DNA from: Asaia krungthepensis NRIC 0535
GTDB lineage: Bacteria > Pseudomonadota > Alphaproteobacteria > Acetobacterales > Acetobacteraceae
Assembly: GCF_025995175.1 (NCBI RefSeq)
Contig: NZ_BAPV01000009.1
Coordinates: 1-64,000 of the forward strand
DNA: 64,000 bases
Direction: 5' to 3'
Made by a program: the position numbers and the translations under genes. This document shows positions 9,079 through 18,340 of this stretch, piece by piece (positions within the stretch are counted from its first letter, which is position 1; each line of letters begins with the position of its first letter). The notes under the pieces are model-generated. The model had not been told where the DNA came from. It searched no databases and was given only the letters and a program-made list of their open reading frames with translations.

Positions 9079-11949
9079 TTGTCCAATACCGCGCCGCATC
9101 ACGCCTCTTCCGGAACGCCCGCCACCAAGGCCGATCAGAAAATCGCACCAGATATGCGAGAAGGCGCGGCTTTCGCCGAGCGCCTGACGGGTGAGATGCA
9201 GGCCCTGCAGGACCGGGCCACCCATGAACGTCACGCACCCGACCCGATCGAGGCCCTGTCAAGCCAGATCGGCGACGAACTGATTGATGGCGCCGTATCG
9301 GTCTCGACGCTTGAAAACGCTGTACGCGTGCTGCGTGACAGCAATCTCAAAGGTCGCGCGGCACGGTTACGCAGCTATGTGGGCCTGAAGGATGACGGCG
9401 CGCCGCAGGACAGGCTGATCGAAGCCGCCCGGAAAACGGTTGAAAGTTGCGAGAGTGTCGAGGCGCTCGTTTCACGCCTTTCCCGTCCGGGATTTGCCGC
9501 TGTCTTCACGGCACATCCGACTTTTGCTCTGGCCGATAACGTCTATCGGCACATTGTCGAAATGGCGACAGACCCCGCCCATCGTCTGCCGGAACTGAAA
9601 TCCCACCGTCGCGAGGGCGCACCCACCCTCGTCCATGAGCAGAATCTCGCCCTCACGGCCATTCTGCGCGGACGCGATGCGCTGGATATCTTCAACGCGT
9701 CCATTCTGGAGCAGGCAGCCGAACGCTGGCCTGATCAGATCGAGAAGCTGAGCCGCCTCGATATCAAGACACTGATCCTGGCGACATGGGTCGGGTTCGA
9801 TACGGATGGCCGCAGCGACATTCATTGGTGGGACACGCTGCGCATTCGGCTGGCGCTCAAGCGCACACAGCTGGAACGCCTGCGCACCCAGCTCGAATCC
9901 CTGCTGCCCCATTGCTCGCAACTCGTCGCCCGTATCGATGTCGCCCTGGGTGCCGTCAAGGAGCAGGAGGCCGCCTGCCCTGACCAGCAGAGCCATGATG
10001 CCAACGCCATCGCCGCCTTCGCGCAGGCACTGGTGAGCCGTCGCGAGGCTGCCCTGATCTCGGCAGAGACGCTGGCCCCGCTTTTCGACGAGGCACTTAC
10101 GCGCATCGACGCGAACCAGCGTACAGCCCTGCTGACCGCGCGCTCGGGCTTCATGGCCCATGGGCTGGGGGCGGCGCATATCCATACGCGCCTGAATGCT
10201 ACCCAGATCTATAACGTGGTGCGCCACCGTCTGGGTATCGAAGACGATCCCACCATCCCGTCGCGTCGCCGCCTTGTCCTGTCCCAAATCAACGAAGCGC
10301 TCGAATCGCTGAAGGCACCGATCCCGGTCGATTTCGGCGCCGTCATGATGGAGCAATCCTCCGCCGGCCGTCTGATGATGACGATGGCGCAGATCCTCAA
10401 GCACATCGATACGGCTACCCCTGTCCGCTTCCTGATTGCCGAGACCGAGAGCGGTTATACGCTTCTCGCCACGCTCTGGCTGGCCCGTATGCTCGGCATC
10501 CGCGACGACCAGATTCAGATCTCTCCGCTTTTCGAAACGCAGAGCGCGCTCGAGCATGGCGAGATCATTTTGGAGGAGGCGTTCCGTTCTCCTCATTGGC
10601 GTCAGTATATCCGCAATAACGGACGTCTGTGCCTCCAATTCGGGTATTCGGATTCGGGCCGCTATATCGGCCAGCTTGCCGCGACCAATCTGGTCGAACG
10701 CCTGCGCCTGCGCACGCTCGCGCTCATGCAGAAGCATGACATGAAGGATATCGAACTCGTTCTGTTCGACACCCATGGCGAGAGCATCGGCCGAGGGGCT
10801 CATCCTTTCAGCCTTTCCGATCGGTTAAGCTACTTCTCGCCAGACCATACGCGCGGTCTTTTCGCGAAGGCCGGGATCAGTTTGCGCGAGGAAGCGGCTT
10901 TTCAGGGTGGCGATGGCTACACCCTGTTCGGCACGGCACCTCTTGCCGCCTCCACCATCGCGACGCTCGCCGAGAACCTGGTCCGCCCGCTTTCGACGAC
11001 CCGCGACCCGATTTATGACGAGCCTGATTTTTCCGCGGATTTCTTCTCGACCATCGCGCTCGATATGAGCAGTCTCGTGGAAGATCCCGGCTATGCCGGT
11101 CTTCTCGGTGCCTTTGGACCTGCTCTGATCGATAAATCGGGCTCTCGCCCCTCAGCCCGCCAGGGTGACGGGATCAGCGTCACCCGCATCACCCACCCGA
11201 GCCAGCTTCGCGCCATTCCGAACAACGCCATTCTGGAACAGCTCGGCTGGTGGACCAACGTGCTGCAAGGTTTTGGCACAGCAGCATCGCGCCATCCCGA
11301 GACGTTCGAGAAACTTGCCCGCAGCAGCCGCCGCTTCGGTCTGGCACTCGATTTCGCCCGTCAGGCGGCCGCCCATTCCGATATCGGGGCGCTGCGTGGT
11401 ATCGTACGTCTGCTGGACCCGGGCACCTGGCTGGACCGTGCAGCCTCGGCTCGCAACGAGGAACAGCGCAGCCAGCATCTGGTGCTGGCCCATGGGCTCG
11501 AGGGGCTGGAATTCTGGCGGAGCCTGCCGGCCATGTTCCGCCGCATTCAGGCCGATCACATCGCCCTTGAATCGGTCTGGAGCCATACGCTCAAGATGAG
11601 CGCGCAGGAGCGAACGCTCCATGCGATACGTCATGCCGTGATCGGACAGATCTGGCTTCTGGCCACGCGCATCCCCTATTTCAGCCCGCGCAATGACATC
11701 AACCGGGAGACCCTGCTGCGCCTCGTGCTTCAGCTCGAGATCCCGGCCGTGCTCAAGCGGCTCTCCGAGATCTTCCCGCAATCCGCCGGTATCGTGACCG
11801 ATCTCGATTTCCACGAGCCGAGCGGCCCGCGTGACGATCATGGGTTCAATCGCGAGCATGAAGAGATCTTCGCCCCCATGGCGCGTCTCTTCGCGGTACT
11901 GCGCGAGATCAGCGTGGCCGTCATGCATGCGAATGGATCGTTTGGCTGA
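9079..11949 (+). CDS. ppc: Phosphoenolpyruvate carboxylase homologue, divergent active site
   Basis: A ~956-residue PEPC-family protein; PEPC carboxylates PEP to oxaloacetate. The catalytic-His motif FTAHPT is present near residue 145 and GYSDSG near 530. The motif normally reading HGRGG..GRGGGP is here HGESIGRGAHP (about residue 565), two residues shorter and without the first Arg. The usual final RNTG is replaced by ANGSFG. It is therefore a diverged branch whose activity is uncertain. Start: a TTG preceded by GCGAGAG. An ATG 41 codons upstream is in frame but would overlap the divergent DUF445 start and adds sequence unlike PEPC N-termini. Confidence 0.85.
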   Translation: MSNTAPHHASSGTPATKADQKIAPDMREGAAFAERLTGEMQALQDRATHERHAPDPIEALSSQIGDELIDGAVSVSTLENAVRVLRDSNLKGRAARLRSYVGLKDDGAPQDRLIEAARKTVESCESVEALVSRLSRPGFAAVFTAHPTFALADNVYRHIVEMATDPAHRLPELKSHRREGAPTLVHEQNLALTAILRGRDALDIFNASILEQAAERWPDQIEKLSRLDIKTLILATWVGFDTDGRSDIHWWDTLRIRLALKRTQLERLRTQLESLLPHCSQLVARIDVALGAVKEQEAACPDQQSHDANAIAAFAQALVSRREAALISAETLAPLFDEALTRIDANQRTALLTARSGFMAHGLGAAHIHTRLNATQIYNVVRHRLGIEDDPTIPSRRRLVLSQINEALESLKAPIPVDFGAVMMEQSSAGRLMMTMAQILKHIDTATPVRFLIAETESGYTLLATLWLARMLGIRDDQIQISPLFETQSALEHGEIILEEAFRSPHWRQYIRNNGRLCLQFGYSDSGRYIGQLAATNLVERLRLRTLALMQKHDMKDIELVLFDTHGESIGRGAHPFSLSDRLSYFSPDHTRGLFAKAGISLREEAAFQGGDGYTLFGTAPLAASTIATLAENLVRPLSTTRDPIYDEPDFSADFFSTIALDMSSLVEDPGYAGLLGAFGPALIDKSGSRPSARQGDGISVTRITHPSQLRAIPNNAILEQLGWWTNVLQGFGTAASRHPETFEKLARSSRRFGLALDFARQAAAHSDIGALRGIVRLLDPGTWLDRAASARNEEQRSQHLVLAHGLEGLEFWRSLPAMFRRIQADHIALESVWSHTLKMSAQERTLHAIRHAVIGQIWLLATRIPYFSPRNDINRETLLRLVLQLEIPAVLKRLSEIFPQSAGIVTDLDFHEPSGPRDDHGFNREHEEIFAPMARLFAVLREISVAVMHANGSFG

Positions 11950-11974
11950 GGCACCAGATCGGGAGGGGAGTGCC

Positions 11975-12631
11975 ATGAGAGAACGCGCCTCAGGTACAGG
12001 GTCATGCCATACCAGGCGCATTTCGCGGTTCGGGCTGGGGCTGGCAACATTCATGACGCTTGTTCTCCCACTCCCGGCGCGGGCCGCCGATCTACCCGCG
12101 CTGCGGCCACTCGCCCTGCAGGAGGGTGAAACACGTTTCGCGCTTGGCGGAAAACTGGATGCGAGAGCGATCAGGGAGGCTGCGCCCGACGGCGTTCTGC
12201 ATGTGCTGCAGAGTTGGCGCGAGAATGGGAATGCTTGGGGATATCACGACCTCACGGTGACCGTGCGCGATACCGAAGGTCGTTTCTCTCTGGTAGGCAG
12301 CGACCCCCTGCCAGAAAACGCAAAGGACGGGCTGCGCGATCATTTGCAAGATGCCCCCCATACAGGCGAGGACACCATTCTTTCCTTGGCCTTTGCGACT
12401 TCAGCGGACCCGGCACATCCCGGGTTTTATCTGGTGGAGTGCCAGAGGACGATCGATGGCCCGGTGCCAGATCCGGCTCCAGCCCGGCTTATTTACTTCA
12501 AACTCGTTGCCTCGGATGGCACATCGGGCTGGACACCTCTTTACTTCCAGTTTCAACGCGTCGTTCAACTGGAGGGCCGTTTTGACTCGGCAGATGAGGC
12601 CCTCAAAAAGGCATTCCCGCTGGGGCGATAG
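11975..12631 (+). CDS. Exported protein of unknown function
   Basis: A 218-residue protein with an excellent ribosome-binding site (GGGAGGGGAG) 4 bp before the ATG and 25 bp after the PEPC stop, so probably co-transcribed. It begins with a basic segment, a hydrophobic stretch (LGLATFMTLVLPLP) and an ARA-A cleavage-like site near residue 37, so I predict secretion to the periplasm. The mature part is ~180 residues with no motif I recognise. An in-frame start further upstream lies inside the PEPC gene and is rejected. Confidence 0.72.
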   Translation: MRERASGTGSCHTRRISRFGLGLATFMTLVLPLPARAADLPALRPLALQEGETRFALGGKLDARAIREAAPDGVLHVLQSWRENGNAWGYHDLTVTVRDTEGRFSLVGSDPLPENAKDGLRDHLQDAPHTGEDTILSLAFATSADPAHPGFYLVECQRTIDGPVPDPAPARLIYFKLVASDGTSGWTPLYFQFQRVVQLEGRFDSADEALKKAFPLGR

Positions 12632-12753
12632 ATAGAGAGGGTGCGCACGCGCCTGGCGATATGGACCCGGGTTCAGCGAGATGTTAATCACGCAAGCGTG
12701 AGATCTGGCTCTCTTTTGGGGAGCGAGGCCGGTTTTCTCCGTGGAGATTTGAC

Positions 12754-13011
12754 ATGCATCTGATTTGGACCCTGATCGTCGGCTTCTTTGTCGGGCTGAT
12801 CGCCAAGTTCCTGATGCCCGGGCGCGATCCGGGCGGCTTCATCATCACGATCTTCCTCGGCATTGCCGGAGCGCTTCTGGCTAGCTGGATCGGGCAGAAG
12901 CTTCACTTTTATCATCCCGGACAACCCGCCGGTTTCGTAGCCTCGGTATTCGGCGCCATGATCCTGCTGCTCGTCTACCGCCTCTTTGCCTCGAACAATC
13001 AGCAAGGATAA
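12754..13011 (+). CDS. GlsB/YeaQ/YmgE family membrane protein
   Basis: An 85-residue very hydrophobic protein with three predicted membrane helices and the family's glycine pattern (IVGFFVGLIAKFLMPGRDPGG, then TIFLGIAGALLASWIG). YeaQ/YmgE (transglycosylase-associated) proteins are small inner-membrane proteins linked to stress responses; their molecular function is unclear. A GGAG ribosome-binding site precedes the ATG. The stop abuts the A-tract of the terminator of the opposite operon. Confidence 0.88.
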   Translation: MHLIWTLIVGFFVGLIAKFLMPGRDPGGFIITIFLGIAGALLASWIGQKLHFYHPGQPAGFVASVFGAMILLLVYRLFASNNQQG

Positions 13012-13016
13012 AAAAA

Positions 13017-13038
13017 CCCCCGGCATCGATGCCGGGGG
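13017..13038 (-). terminator. Intrinsic terminator of the sugar ABC operon
   Basis: A 22-base perfect palindrome (10-bp GC-rich stem built on ccccggcat / atgccgggg) is followed, reading leftward, by seven T residues. It lies 30 bp downstream of the binding-protein gene. It may also act on the rightward YeaQ-like gene, but there is no T tract on that side. Confidence 0.85.
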
Positions 13039-13068
13039 GTACAGTCGGCTATAACTTGAACGCAGGGA

Positions 13069-14010
13069 TTATTCCCCCGTCCAGCCCTTGTAGCTGCCCA
13101 CATTGTCACGTGTGATCAGGGTCGGGGGCATCAGTCTGACCGTGCCTTTGGCCATCTTGCCGTCTTTGATGGCCTGCCCCATCGCGACGCCATCCTTGCC
13201 CATCTGATAGGGATCCTGGCTGGCAGAGGCGACAACCGAGGATCTCGGATCCTTGAGGGACGAAACGATATCCGGCGCACCGTCGACGGAGGTGACGACA
13301 ATCCCCTGACGATGGGCCTGACGGATGGCAAGGTCGCCGCCAATGGCTTCGGGATCGTTGATCGCGAAGACCCCCTTCAGATTGGGGAAGCGTACCAGGA
13401 AGCCCTGCATGACCTTGAAGCCAAGATCGCGTTCGGCCCCGCCATTCTGATCGTCGCTGACAATCTTGATGTCGGGATATTTGGCGAGGACTTCCTTGCA
13501 GCCCTTCACGCGGTCGATGATTGACGAGACCTGCGGACCATTCTCGATCGCTACCTCGCCTTTACCGTCCAGCTTCTTCGCCAGATACTCGCAGGAGATG
13601 CGGCCTGCCGCGACGTTATCGGTCTGCACCGTACCATCGACACCGGCCGAGGCCACGTCGACCGCAATCACGGTCGCTCCGGCTTTTTGCACGCGCTTGA
13701 CGGCAGGCATGACCGCCTGCGGGTCTACGCCATTCAGCAGAATCAGGTTCACGCCGGAAGTGACAAAGCTGTCCATCTGCGAGAACTGCTTGTTGAGATC
13801 GTAATCCGCAGAGAGCGCATTGATGCTGGCGTTCGGGGCCAGGCTCTTGAGCTGCGTGGTGGCGCCCTTCACCAGAGCGACAAAGTACGGATTACCGAGC
13901 GATCCGACCGAGACACCCACATTGCTGATGCCATCTGCCCGGGCTGCGGGAGCAGCCAGAACGGTGGAAAGAGCGAGGGCGCCGAGGAGGAATTTAGAGC
14001 TAGTGATCAT
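13069..14010 (-). CDS. Sugar ABC transporter periplasmic binding protein (RbsB-like)
   Basis: A 313-residue type-I periplasmic binding protein (Peripla_BP_4). Signal peptide about residues 1-25 (FLLGALALSTVLAAPAARA). The mature part starts with VGVSVGSLGNPYFVALVKG and has hinge-region landmarks (LLNGVDPQAV, VIAVDVASAG, FAINDPEAIGG, VTSVDGAPD) of the ribose/galactose/polyol class. The exact ligand is not determinable. The start is the ATG giving a normal signal peptide; a longer frame reads upstream into GC-rich hairpins. It is the last gene of the operon. Confidence 0.9.
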   Translation of the reverse strand: MITSSKFLLGALALSTVLAAPAARADGISNVGVSVGSLGNPYFVALVKGATTQLKSLAPNASINALSADYDLNKQFSQMDSFVTSGVNLILLNGVDPQAVMPAVKRVQKAGATVIAVDVASAGVDGTVQTDNVAAGRISCEYLAKKLDGKGEVAIENGPQVSSIIDRVKGCKEVLAKYPDIKIVSDDQNGGAERDLGFKVMQGFLVRFPNLKGVFAINDPEAIGGDLAIRQAHRQGIVVTSVDGAPDIVSSLKDPRSSVVASASQDPYQMGKDGVAMGQAIKDGKMAKGTVRLMPPTLITRDNVGSYKGWTGE

Positions 14011-14082
14011 CTTGAAACATCCGAAACGGAAGAAAGACAAACTGGGTGAGCGTGTAAGCCGGGGCGAGGAAAATATGACCCC

Positions 14083-14133
14083 GGGGGCGGCCCCCTGAGA
14101 GGCACACCCTGGGAGGCCCGGGCAAACCCCGGG
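14083..14133 (-). repeat. Two GC-rich hairpins in the permease-binding protein spacer
   Basis: The 134-base gap between permease and binding-protein genes holds two hairpins: ggggg-cgg-ccccc and cccggg-caaac-cccggg. Such structures between transporter cistrons often stabilise the binding-protein mRNA or attenuate expression of the flanking gene; that role is inferred here, not shown. Confidence 0.5.
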
Positions 14134-14144
14134 GGAGCGCAATG

Positions 14145-15164
14145 TCAGGTGCGCGCCGTCGGTGCCCGGAAGCGGTCGAGTGCCACGGCCACGATGATGA
14201 CCAGACCCTTGACGATGAACTGCCAGATATCCGACACCCCGATGAGGATGAGGCCATTGGTGAGCACGGCGATCAGGAGCGCCCCGACGAGCGTTCCCCA
14301 GATCGAGCCGATACCCCCGACAAAGGACGTGCCGCCCAGAATGACCGCGGCGATGGCATCGAGTTCATAGGACTGACCGAGCTGCAAGCCATTTGCCGCG
14401 TAGAGGCGGGCCGAGGACATGACAGCGCCAAGCCCTGCGAGCAGACCCGAAGCCGCGTAAACGAACATCAGGACAAGTCCGACACGAATACCAGCTAGGC
14501 GCGCAGCGGAGGGGTTGCCGCCGATGGCGTAGATATGTACGCCCAGAACCGTACGCCGCAGGATGAACCAGCTCGCCACGACCACAGCAAAAGCGATGAC
14601 CGCGAGCCAGGGAATGGTGAAGGTCGAAGTGATCGCGATGCCATCATTGCCGATCCAGGCGAAGGAAAGATCGGGATTGAAGATGGTGCGATCATTGCCC
14701 ATCAGGCGCGCAAGGCCACGGACCGCCGTCAGCGTTCCCAGCGTCACAATGAAGGGCGGAATCTTGACCCCCGCGATCAGCGCGCCGTTGAATACGCCGA
14801 TCAGCAGACCTGCGCCTAGGCAGGCCGGCACGGCCAGCCAGGCCAGATGGGGCAAGAGCGAGACAATCAGGCCGCACATGGCTGCGAAAGCCAGAATGGA
14901 GCCGACCGACAGATCGATACCGCCCGTCAGGATGACGAAGGTCATGCCTGAGGCCAGCACGGTATTGATGGAGGCCTGCTGGGCAATGATCGAAAGGTTC
15001 TGGCCCGACAGGAACCGATGCCCGCCGAGAAAATGAAAGCCCAGCGCCAGAAGGATCAGAACGGGCAGCATGCCAGCTGCCTGCAGGATGCTGCGCGTGG
15101 TTGCGCGCGCGTTCAGCTGGGCAGCTGGTGAGGCCGCCACCGCCGGGTTGAGAGTATTGCTCAT
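14145..15164 (-). CDS. Sugar ABC transporter permease (RbsC-like)
   Basis: A 339-residue polytopic membrane protein of the BPD_transp_2 family with about 8-10 hydrophobic helices. Landmarks are SIIAQQASINTVLASGMTFV, GGIDLSVGSILAF and the C-terminal GTLVGALLIAVLTNGLILIG, all typical of ribose/xylose/galactose permeases. It forms the membrane channel with the ATPase encoded 12 bp upstream. Confidence 0.93.
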   Translation of the reverse strand: MSNTLNPAVAASPAAQLNARATTRSILQAAGMLPVLILLALGFHFLGGHRFLSGQNLSIIAQQASINTVLASGMTFVILTGGIDLSVGSILAFAAMCGLIVSLLPHLAWLAVPACLGAGLLIGVFNGALIAGVKIPPFIVTLGTLTAVRGLARLMGNDRTIFNPDLSFAWIGNDGIAITSTFTIPWLAVIAFAVVVASWFILRRTVLGVHIYAIGGNPSAARLAGIRVGLVLMFVYAASGLLAGLGAVMSSARLYAANGLQLGQSYELDAIAAVILGGTSFVGGIGSIWGTLVGALLIAVLTNGLILIGVSDIWQFIVKGLVIIVAVALDRFRAPTART

Positions 15165-15176
15165 TGACGTGATATC

Positions 15177-16733
15177 CTAGGCGGCGATTGGTGAAGGGGA
15201 GGCAAGCCCGACAGCAAGAGACATGATAGCCTCCTGCGTGATCGCACTGCCTTCAAGTTCACCCGTGAGATGACCCTCACGCATGACGAGAACGCGGTCG
15301 CTCACGCCGATGATCTCGGCCATTTCGCTCGAAATGACGATGATCCCCAGCCCCTGCGCCGCCAGATCATTGATGATGCGATAGATTTCGGTCTTTGCCC
15401 CGATATCGACGCCACGCGTCGGCTCATCGAGGATCAGCACCTTGGGCCCTGTTTCGAGCAGACGGCCTAGCAGGACCTTCTGCTGGTTTCCGCCAGAGAG
15501 CCCACCAACATTGGTGAGCATGTTCTGCGCCTTGATGCGCAGGGCCGAGAACGAGCCCGTTGCACGTGTGCGCCCCTTTGTCTGGTCAAGCACGCCCATT
15601 CGGGAGTCACGCTCGACCACACCCAGATTGATATTGCCGCTGCAGGACATGTCGAGGAAAAGACCGAGCGACTTACGGTCTTCAGTCAGATAGGCAATGC
15701 CCGAGGCGAGCGCGTCGCGCGGCGAGCGGATCTCGATCTTCTTCCCATCGAGGAAGACACTGCCACCCGTTTTCGCGTCCGCCCCAAAAATGAGCCGGGC
15801 GAGCTCAGTACGCCCCGCCCCAACCAGACCGGCAATACCCAGCACCTCGCCCGGACGAAGCGCGAAGCTTGTCGGGTGGACGCGTCGGCCATCTGTCAGG
15901 CCTTCGACCTGCAGAATTGGGGCTGCGTCACGGCGGACATGATTACCGTCCTTTTCATAGAAGCTCGACAGATCGCGCCCAACCATCATGCTGACGATAC
16001 GTGCTGAAGAGAGCTCATGTTTCTCGAGCGTCCCGACATGGGCGCCGTCGCGAAGTACCGACACACGATCGGCCAGTTCGTCGATTTCATCCATGCGGTG
16101 GCTGATATAGATGAGCGCCAGACCCTTCGCGCGAAGCTGGCGGATCAGAGCGAAGAGCCGGTCGGTTTCACGGGCCGAAAGCGCCGTGGTGGGCTCATCA
16201 AGCACCAGAATGCGCGCGTCGCGATGCAGGGCACGGGCGATCTCGACGAGCTGCTGCTCCGCGACCGACATTGTTGACAGGCGATCTTCAGGGCCGAAGG
16301 GGGCGCCAAGTTCCTTCAAAAGGTCCCGGCAGGCCTCGTTCATGGCGGCACGATCGATCATGCCGTTGCGACGCAGCTCCGAGCCCAGATGGATGTTTTC
16401 GGCTACCGTCAGGTTCGGCGCGAGGGCCAGTTCCTGATAAATGATCCCGATCCCCAGCGCCCGTGCAGAAGCCGGGTTGGTGATTTTCTGGACCTCCCCT
16501 GCAATGCGGATTTCACCGCCAGGATCGGCTGTATAGGCGCCCGAGAGAATCTTCATCAGGGTGGACTTGCCAGCCCCGTTCTCACCCATCAGCGCCAGAA
16601 TTTCACCGCCATAGGCGATAAGGGAAACATCCTTGAGAACACGCACCCCGGAGAAAGTTTTGGAAATACCCTCGACATGGAGGAGCGGTGTTCCGTCCTG
16701 CGTGTCACACTGCGTGTGTTGGGCCAGAGTCAT
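15177..16733 (-). CDS. Sugar ABC transporter ATP-binding protein (RbsA-like)
   Basis: A 518-residue protein with two fused ABC domains, as in RbsA/MglA/XylG. First domain: Walker [10 protein letters not shown], signature MSVAEQQL, Walker [12 protein letters not shown]. Second domain (from about residue 270): degenerate Walker A region ([10 protein letters not shown]), signature LSGGNQQKV and Walker [13 protein letters not shown]. It energises sugar import and is the first gene of a three-gene operon (ATPase, permease, binding protein). No kinase, isomerase or LacI-type regulator is adjacent, so the sugar cannot be inferred from context. Confidence 0.94.
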   Translation of the reverse strand: MTLAQHTQCDTQDGTPLLHVEGISKTFSGVRVLKDVSLIAYGGEILALMGENGAGKSTLMKILSGAYTADPGGEIRIAGEVQKITNPASARALGIGIIYQELALAPNLTVAENIHLGSELRRNGMIDRAAMNEACRDLLKELGAPFGPEDRLSTMSVAEQQLVEIARALHRDARILVLDEPTTALSARETDRLFALIRQLRAKGLALIYISHRMDEIDELADRVSVLRDGAHVGTLEKHELSSARIVSMMVGRDLSSFYEKDGNHVRRDAAPILQVEGLTDGRRVHPTSFALRPGEVLGIAGLVGAGRTELARLIFGADAKTGGSVFLDGKKIEIRSPRDALASGIAYLTEDRKSLGLFLDMSCSGNINLGVVERDSRMGVLDQTKGRTRATGSFSALRIKAQNMLTNVGGLSGGNQQKVLLGRLLETGPKVLILDEPTRGVDIGAKTEIYRIINDLAAQGLGIIVISSEMAEIIGVSDRVLVMREGHLTGELEGSAITQEAIMSLAVGLASPSPIAA

Positions 16734-16967
16734 GGGACCAGTCTCCCGATTTGCGCCTGAAGCAGCGGGAGAATCTTGCTTGGCCCCCTTCTGCCGAAAT
16801 CGAGAGAAGCAGATATTTTGTTAAATTTATATAATGTTTTTGCAATCTTTAATTAAGTAACGGAGACGTGATAGTTAATTCGCGTCCATGTTGATCGCAT
16901 CCCATCAAGGCCAAGAAACGCGCGCCAGTACCCTGCCCCTTGTCGAGCCGAAGAGCGAATGGAAACA
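16734..16967. promoter_or_regulatory. AT-rich promoter region of the sugar ABC operon
   Basis: This gap lies upstream of the transporter and behind the tetR gene. Bases 16811-16885 are strikingly AT-rich against a GC-rich background (for example ttaaatttatataatg), as expected of a leftward promoter/regulator region. I could not place -35/-10 boxes with confidence. Confidence 0.4.
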
Positions 16968-17555
16968 TCAATCAGCTCGGGCCTTCCCCCCGGAATCGAG
17001 CGCTTCGGCAAGGAAACCCTCCACGGTCTGGAAGCCCTCTGCCGCGATCATTGGTGAGAGCATTCCGTCTATGGCAAGCATCGCCAGGCCATGGACCCTG
17101 CCCCATAGCCCCGCCATACGCGCGGCGCTGCCCTCATCCCTCCCTGTAGCCGTGTCCAAGCCCTGTGCAAGGCCACGCAGGGCCTCGAACGCAGACTGCG
17201 AGGCTGATTGCAGGGCCTCACTGCTCTCGAGAAGCAGGGCGCGTCGAAACATGAGCTGGAAGAGGTTCGGATTGGCAAGGGCAAAACGAATATAGGCCAT
17301 ACCGACCTGATGCGCCGATGAGGCATCGCCCAGCGCAAGCGCCAACTCCCGATATCCCTGTGCGGCGAGGGCCGCCCGAAGCCCGGCCAGACTACCAAAA
17401 TGCGGCACCGCAGCCGTTGCCGAAACACCCGCCCTGCGGGTGACGGCACGCAGGCTCAGCGCCTCCAGGCCGTCAGACGCGAGCAGAGCACGCCCAGCCT
17501 CGAGGAGCGCATTGGCGAGGTCGCCGTGATGATAGGGAGGAGATGGATCGCTCAT
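16968..17555 (-). CDS. TetR/AcrR family transcriptional regulator
   Basis: A 195-residue TetR-type repressor. The N-terminal helix-turn-helix spans about residues 10-55 (LANALLEAGRALLASDG, then LRAVTRRAGVSATAAVPHFGS). The C-terminal ligand domain resembles the WHG subgroup (AYIRFALANPNLFQLMF). It is divergently placed from the interrupted membrane-protein gene, with a dyad between them, so that neighbour is the likely target along with its own gene. The ligand is unknown. Confidence 0.88.
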   Translation of the reverse strand: MSDPSPPYHHGDLANALLEAGRALLASDGLEALSLRAVTRRAGVSATAAVPHFGSLAGLRAALAAQGYRELALALGDASSAHQVGMAYIRFALANPNLFQLMFRRALLLESSEALQSASQSAFEALRGLAQGLDTATGRDEGSAARMAGLWGRVHGLAMLAIDGMLSPMIAAEGFQTVEGFLAEALDSGGKARAD

Positions 17556-17605
17556 GGTGCCTTTCGATATTCGGTTAATCTTTACAATAAAAAGTTTGAC
17601 TTCAC

Positions 17606-17640
17606 CACAGTGTGAGCGACAATCTTTACATAGGAAAGAT
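17606..17640. promoter_or_regulatory. Candidate TetR operator dyads
   Basis: Between the tetR start and the divergent gene lie a short palindrome cacagtgtg and a 6-bp inverted repeat atcttt-acatagg-aaagat (17622-17640). The second is 25 bp before the membrane-protein ATG. Position and symmetry suggest operators for the adjacent TetR regulator; no footprint-level evidence exists. Confidence 0.4.
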
Positions 17641-17664
17641 ACCCAAGCTTACCGAGGTACCCCT

Positions 17665-18267
17665 ATGAATTTCTCGTCTCCTCCATCTCGCCTGCCGCTC
17701 CGGGCAATCGGGCAAGAATTTGGCGGCCTTGCCCTTGTCTGGACTGGCGAGATAGCTGGGCTCGAGGCCTATGCCCTGCCTGCGTGTCTTGCCTTCGTAG
17801 GCATGAGCGCCCTTTATCGCTATCGTCGGGGTGCGGGGTTCCCTGCGCCTTGAGTTGCGCTCAACGGTGGCGCCATCGGCTTCGCGCTTGCGAGCGTCCT
17901 GTTCAGGGAGAGGGTGGGGCCTGATTATTTCGCCGCGTTCTGTGCCGCCCTGATGGCGTGTCTATTCCTCTGGGGGAGCTTCTGGCGCGTCTCCCTGATC
18001 GAACATCTGGCGCGGCAGCGCGAAGGGAACGCGATGCAAGATCGCGCCGAGGCACCGGGTATCGACCGCTTTTTCAGGTTCTATACGCGCATATGGGGGG
18101 CGTTCTTTGCATTACGTGCCCTCATCTTCATCGACATGGCGCGTGTGCCTGCCCATCACGGTCCCGAGGCCTTTGTTCTTCGGCTCAGCCTTGTCTTCAT
18201 GATTGCAGCGAGCTTCTTCGGGCCTTCTCTCTATCGGTTCCATAGCGCCTGTCAGAGCACGAGATGA
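17665..18267 (+). pseudogene. Membrane protein gene interrupted by an in-frame TGA
   Basis: From ATG 17665 a frame encodes 62 residues (hydrophobic segment GLALVWTGEIAGLEAYALP), then meets a single TGA at 17851. The same frame then stays open for 138 more codons to the TGA at 18265, with three more hydrophobic segments (GAIGFALASVLF, FCAALMACLFLWGSFW, LVFMIAASFFGPSLY). Read through, the product would be a ~200-residue, four-helix membrane protein. Either a nonsense mutation has made a pseudogene, or a sequencing error is present, or translation restarts at GTG 17914 to give a 117-residue protein. I do not recognise the family. The divergent TetR gene is its probable regulator. Confidence 0.55.
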
Positions 18268-18340
18268 CGCCTTATCCTTGAGAGGGGCGCCGCACCTCTC
18301 CTGCCCCGTACACTTCGAAGCGCCAACAGAAAACGAAAAA

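Noticed and set aside
9472-10803. A 443-codon antisense frame inside the PEPC gene
   Set aside because: Lies wholly opposite the conserved PEPC motifs; no ribosome site or recognisable domain.
14083-14133. Treating the GC-rich hairpins as a terminator
   Set aside because: No T tract follows on the leftward strand and the operon continues into the binding-protein gene, so an mRNA-processing or attenuation role fits better.
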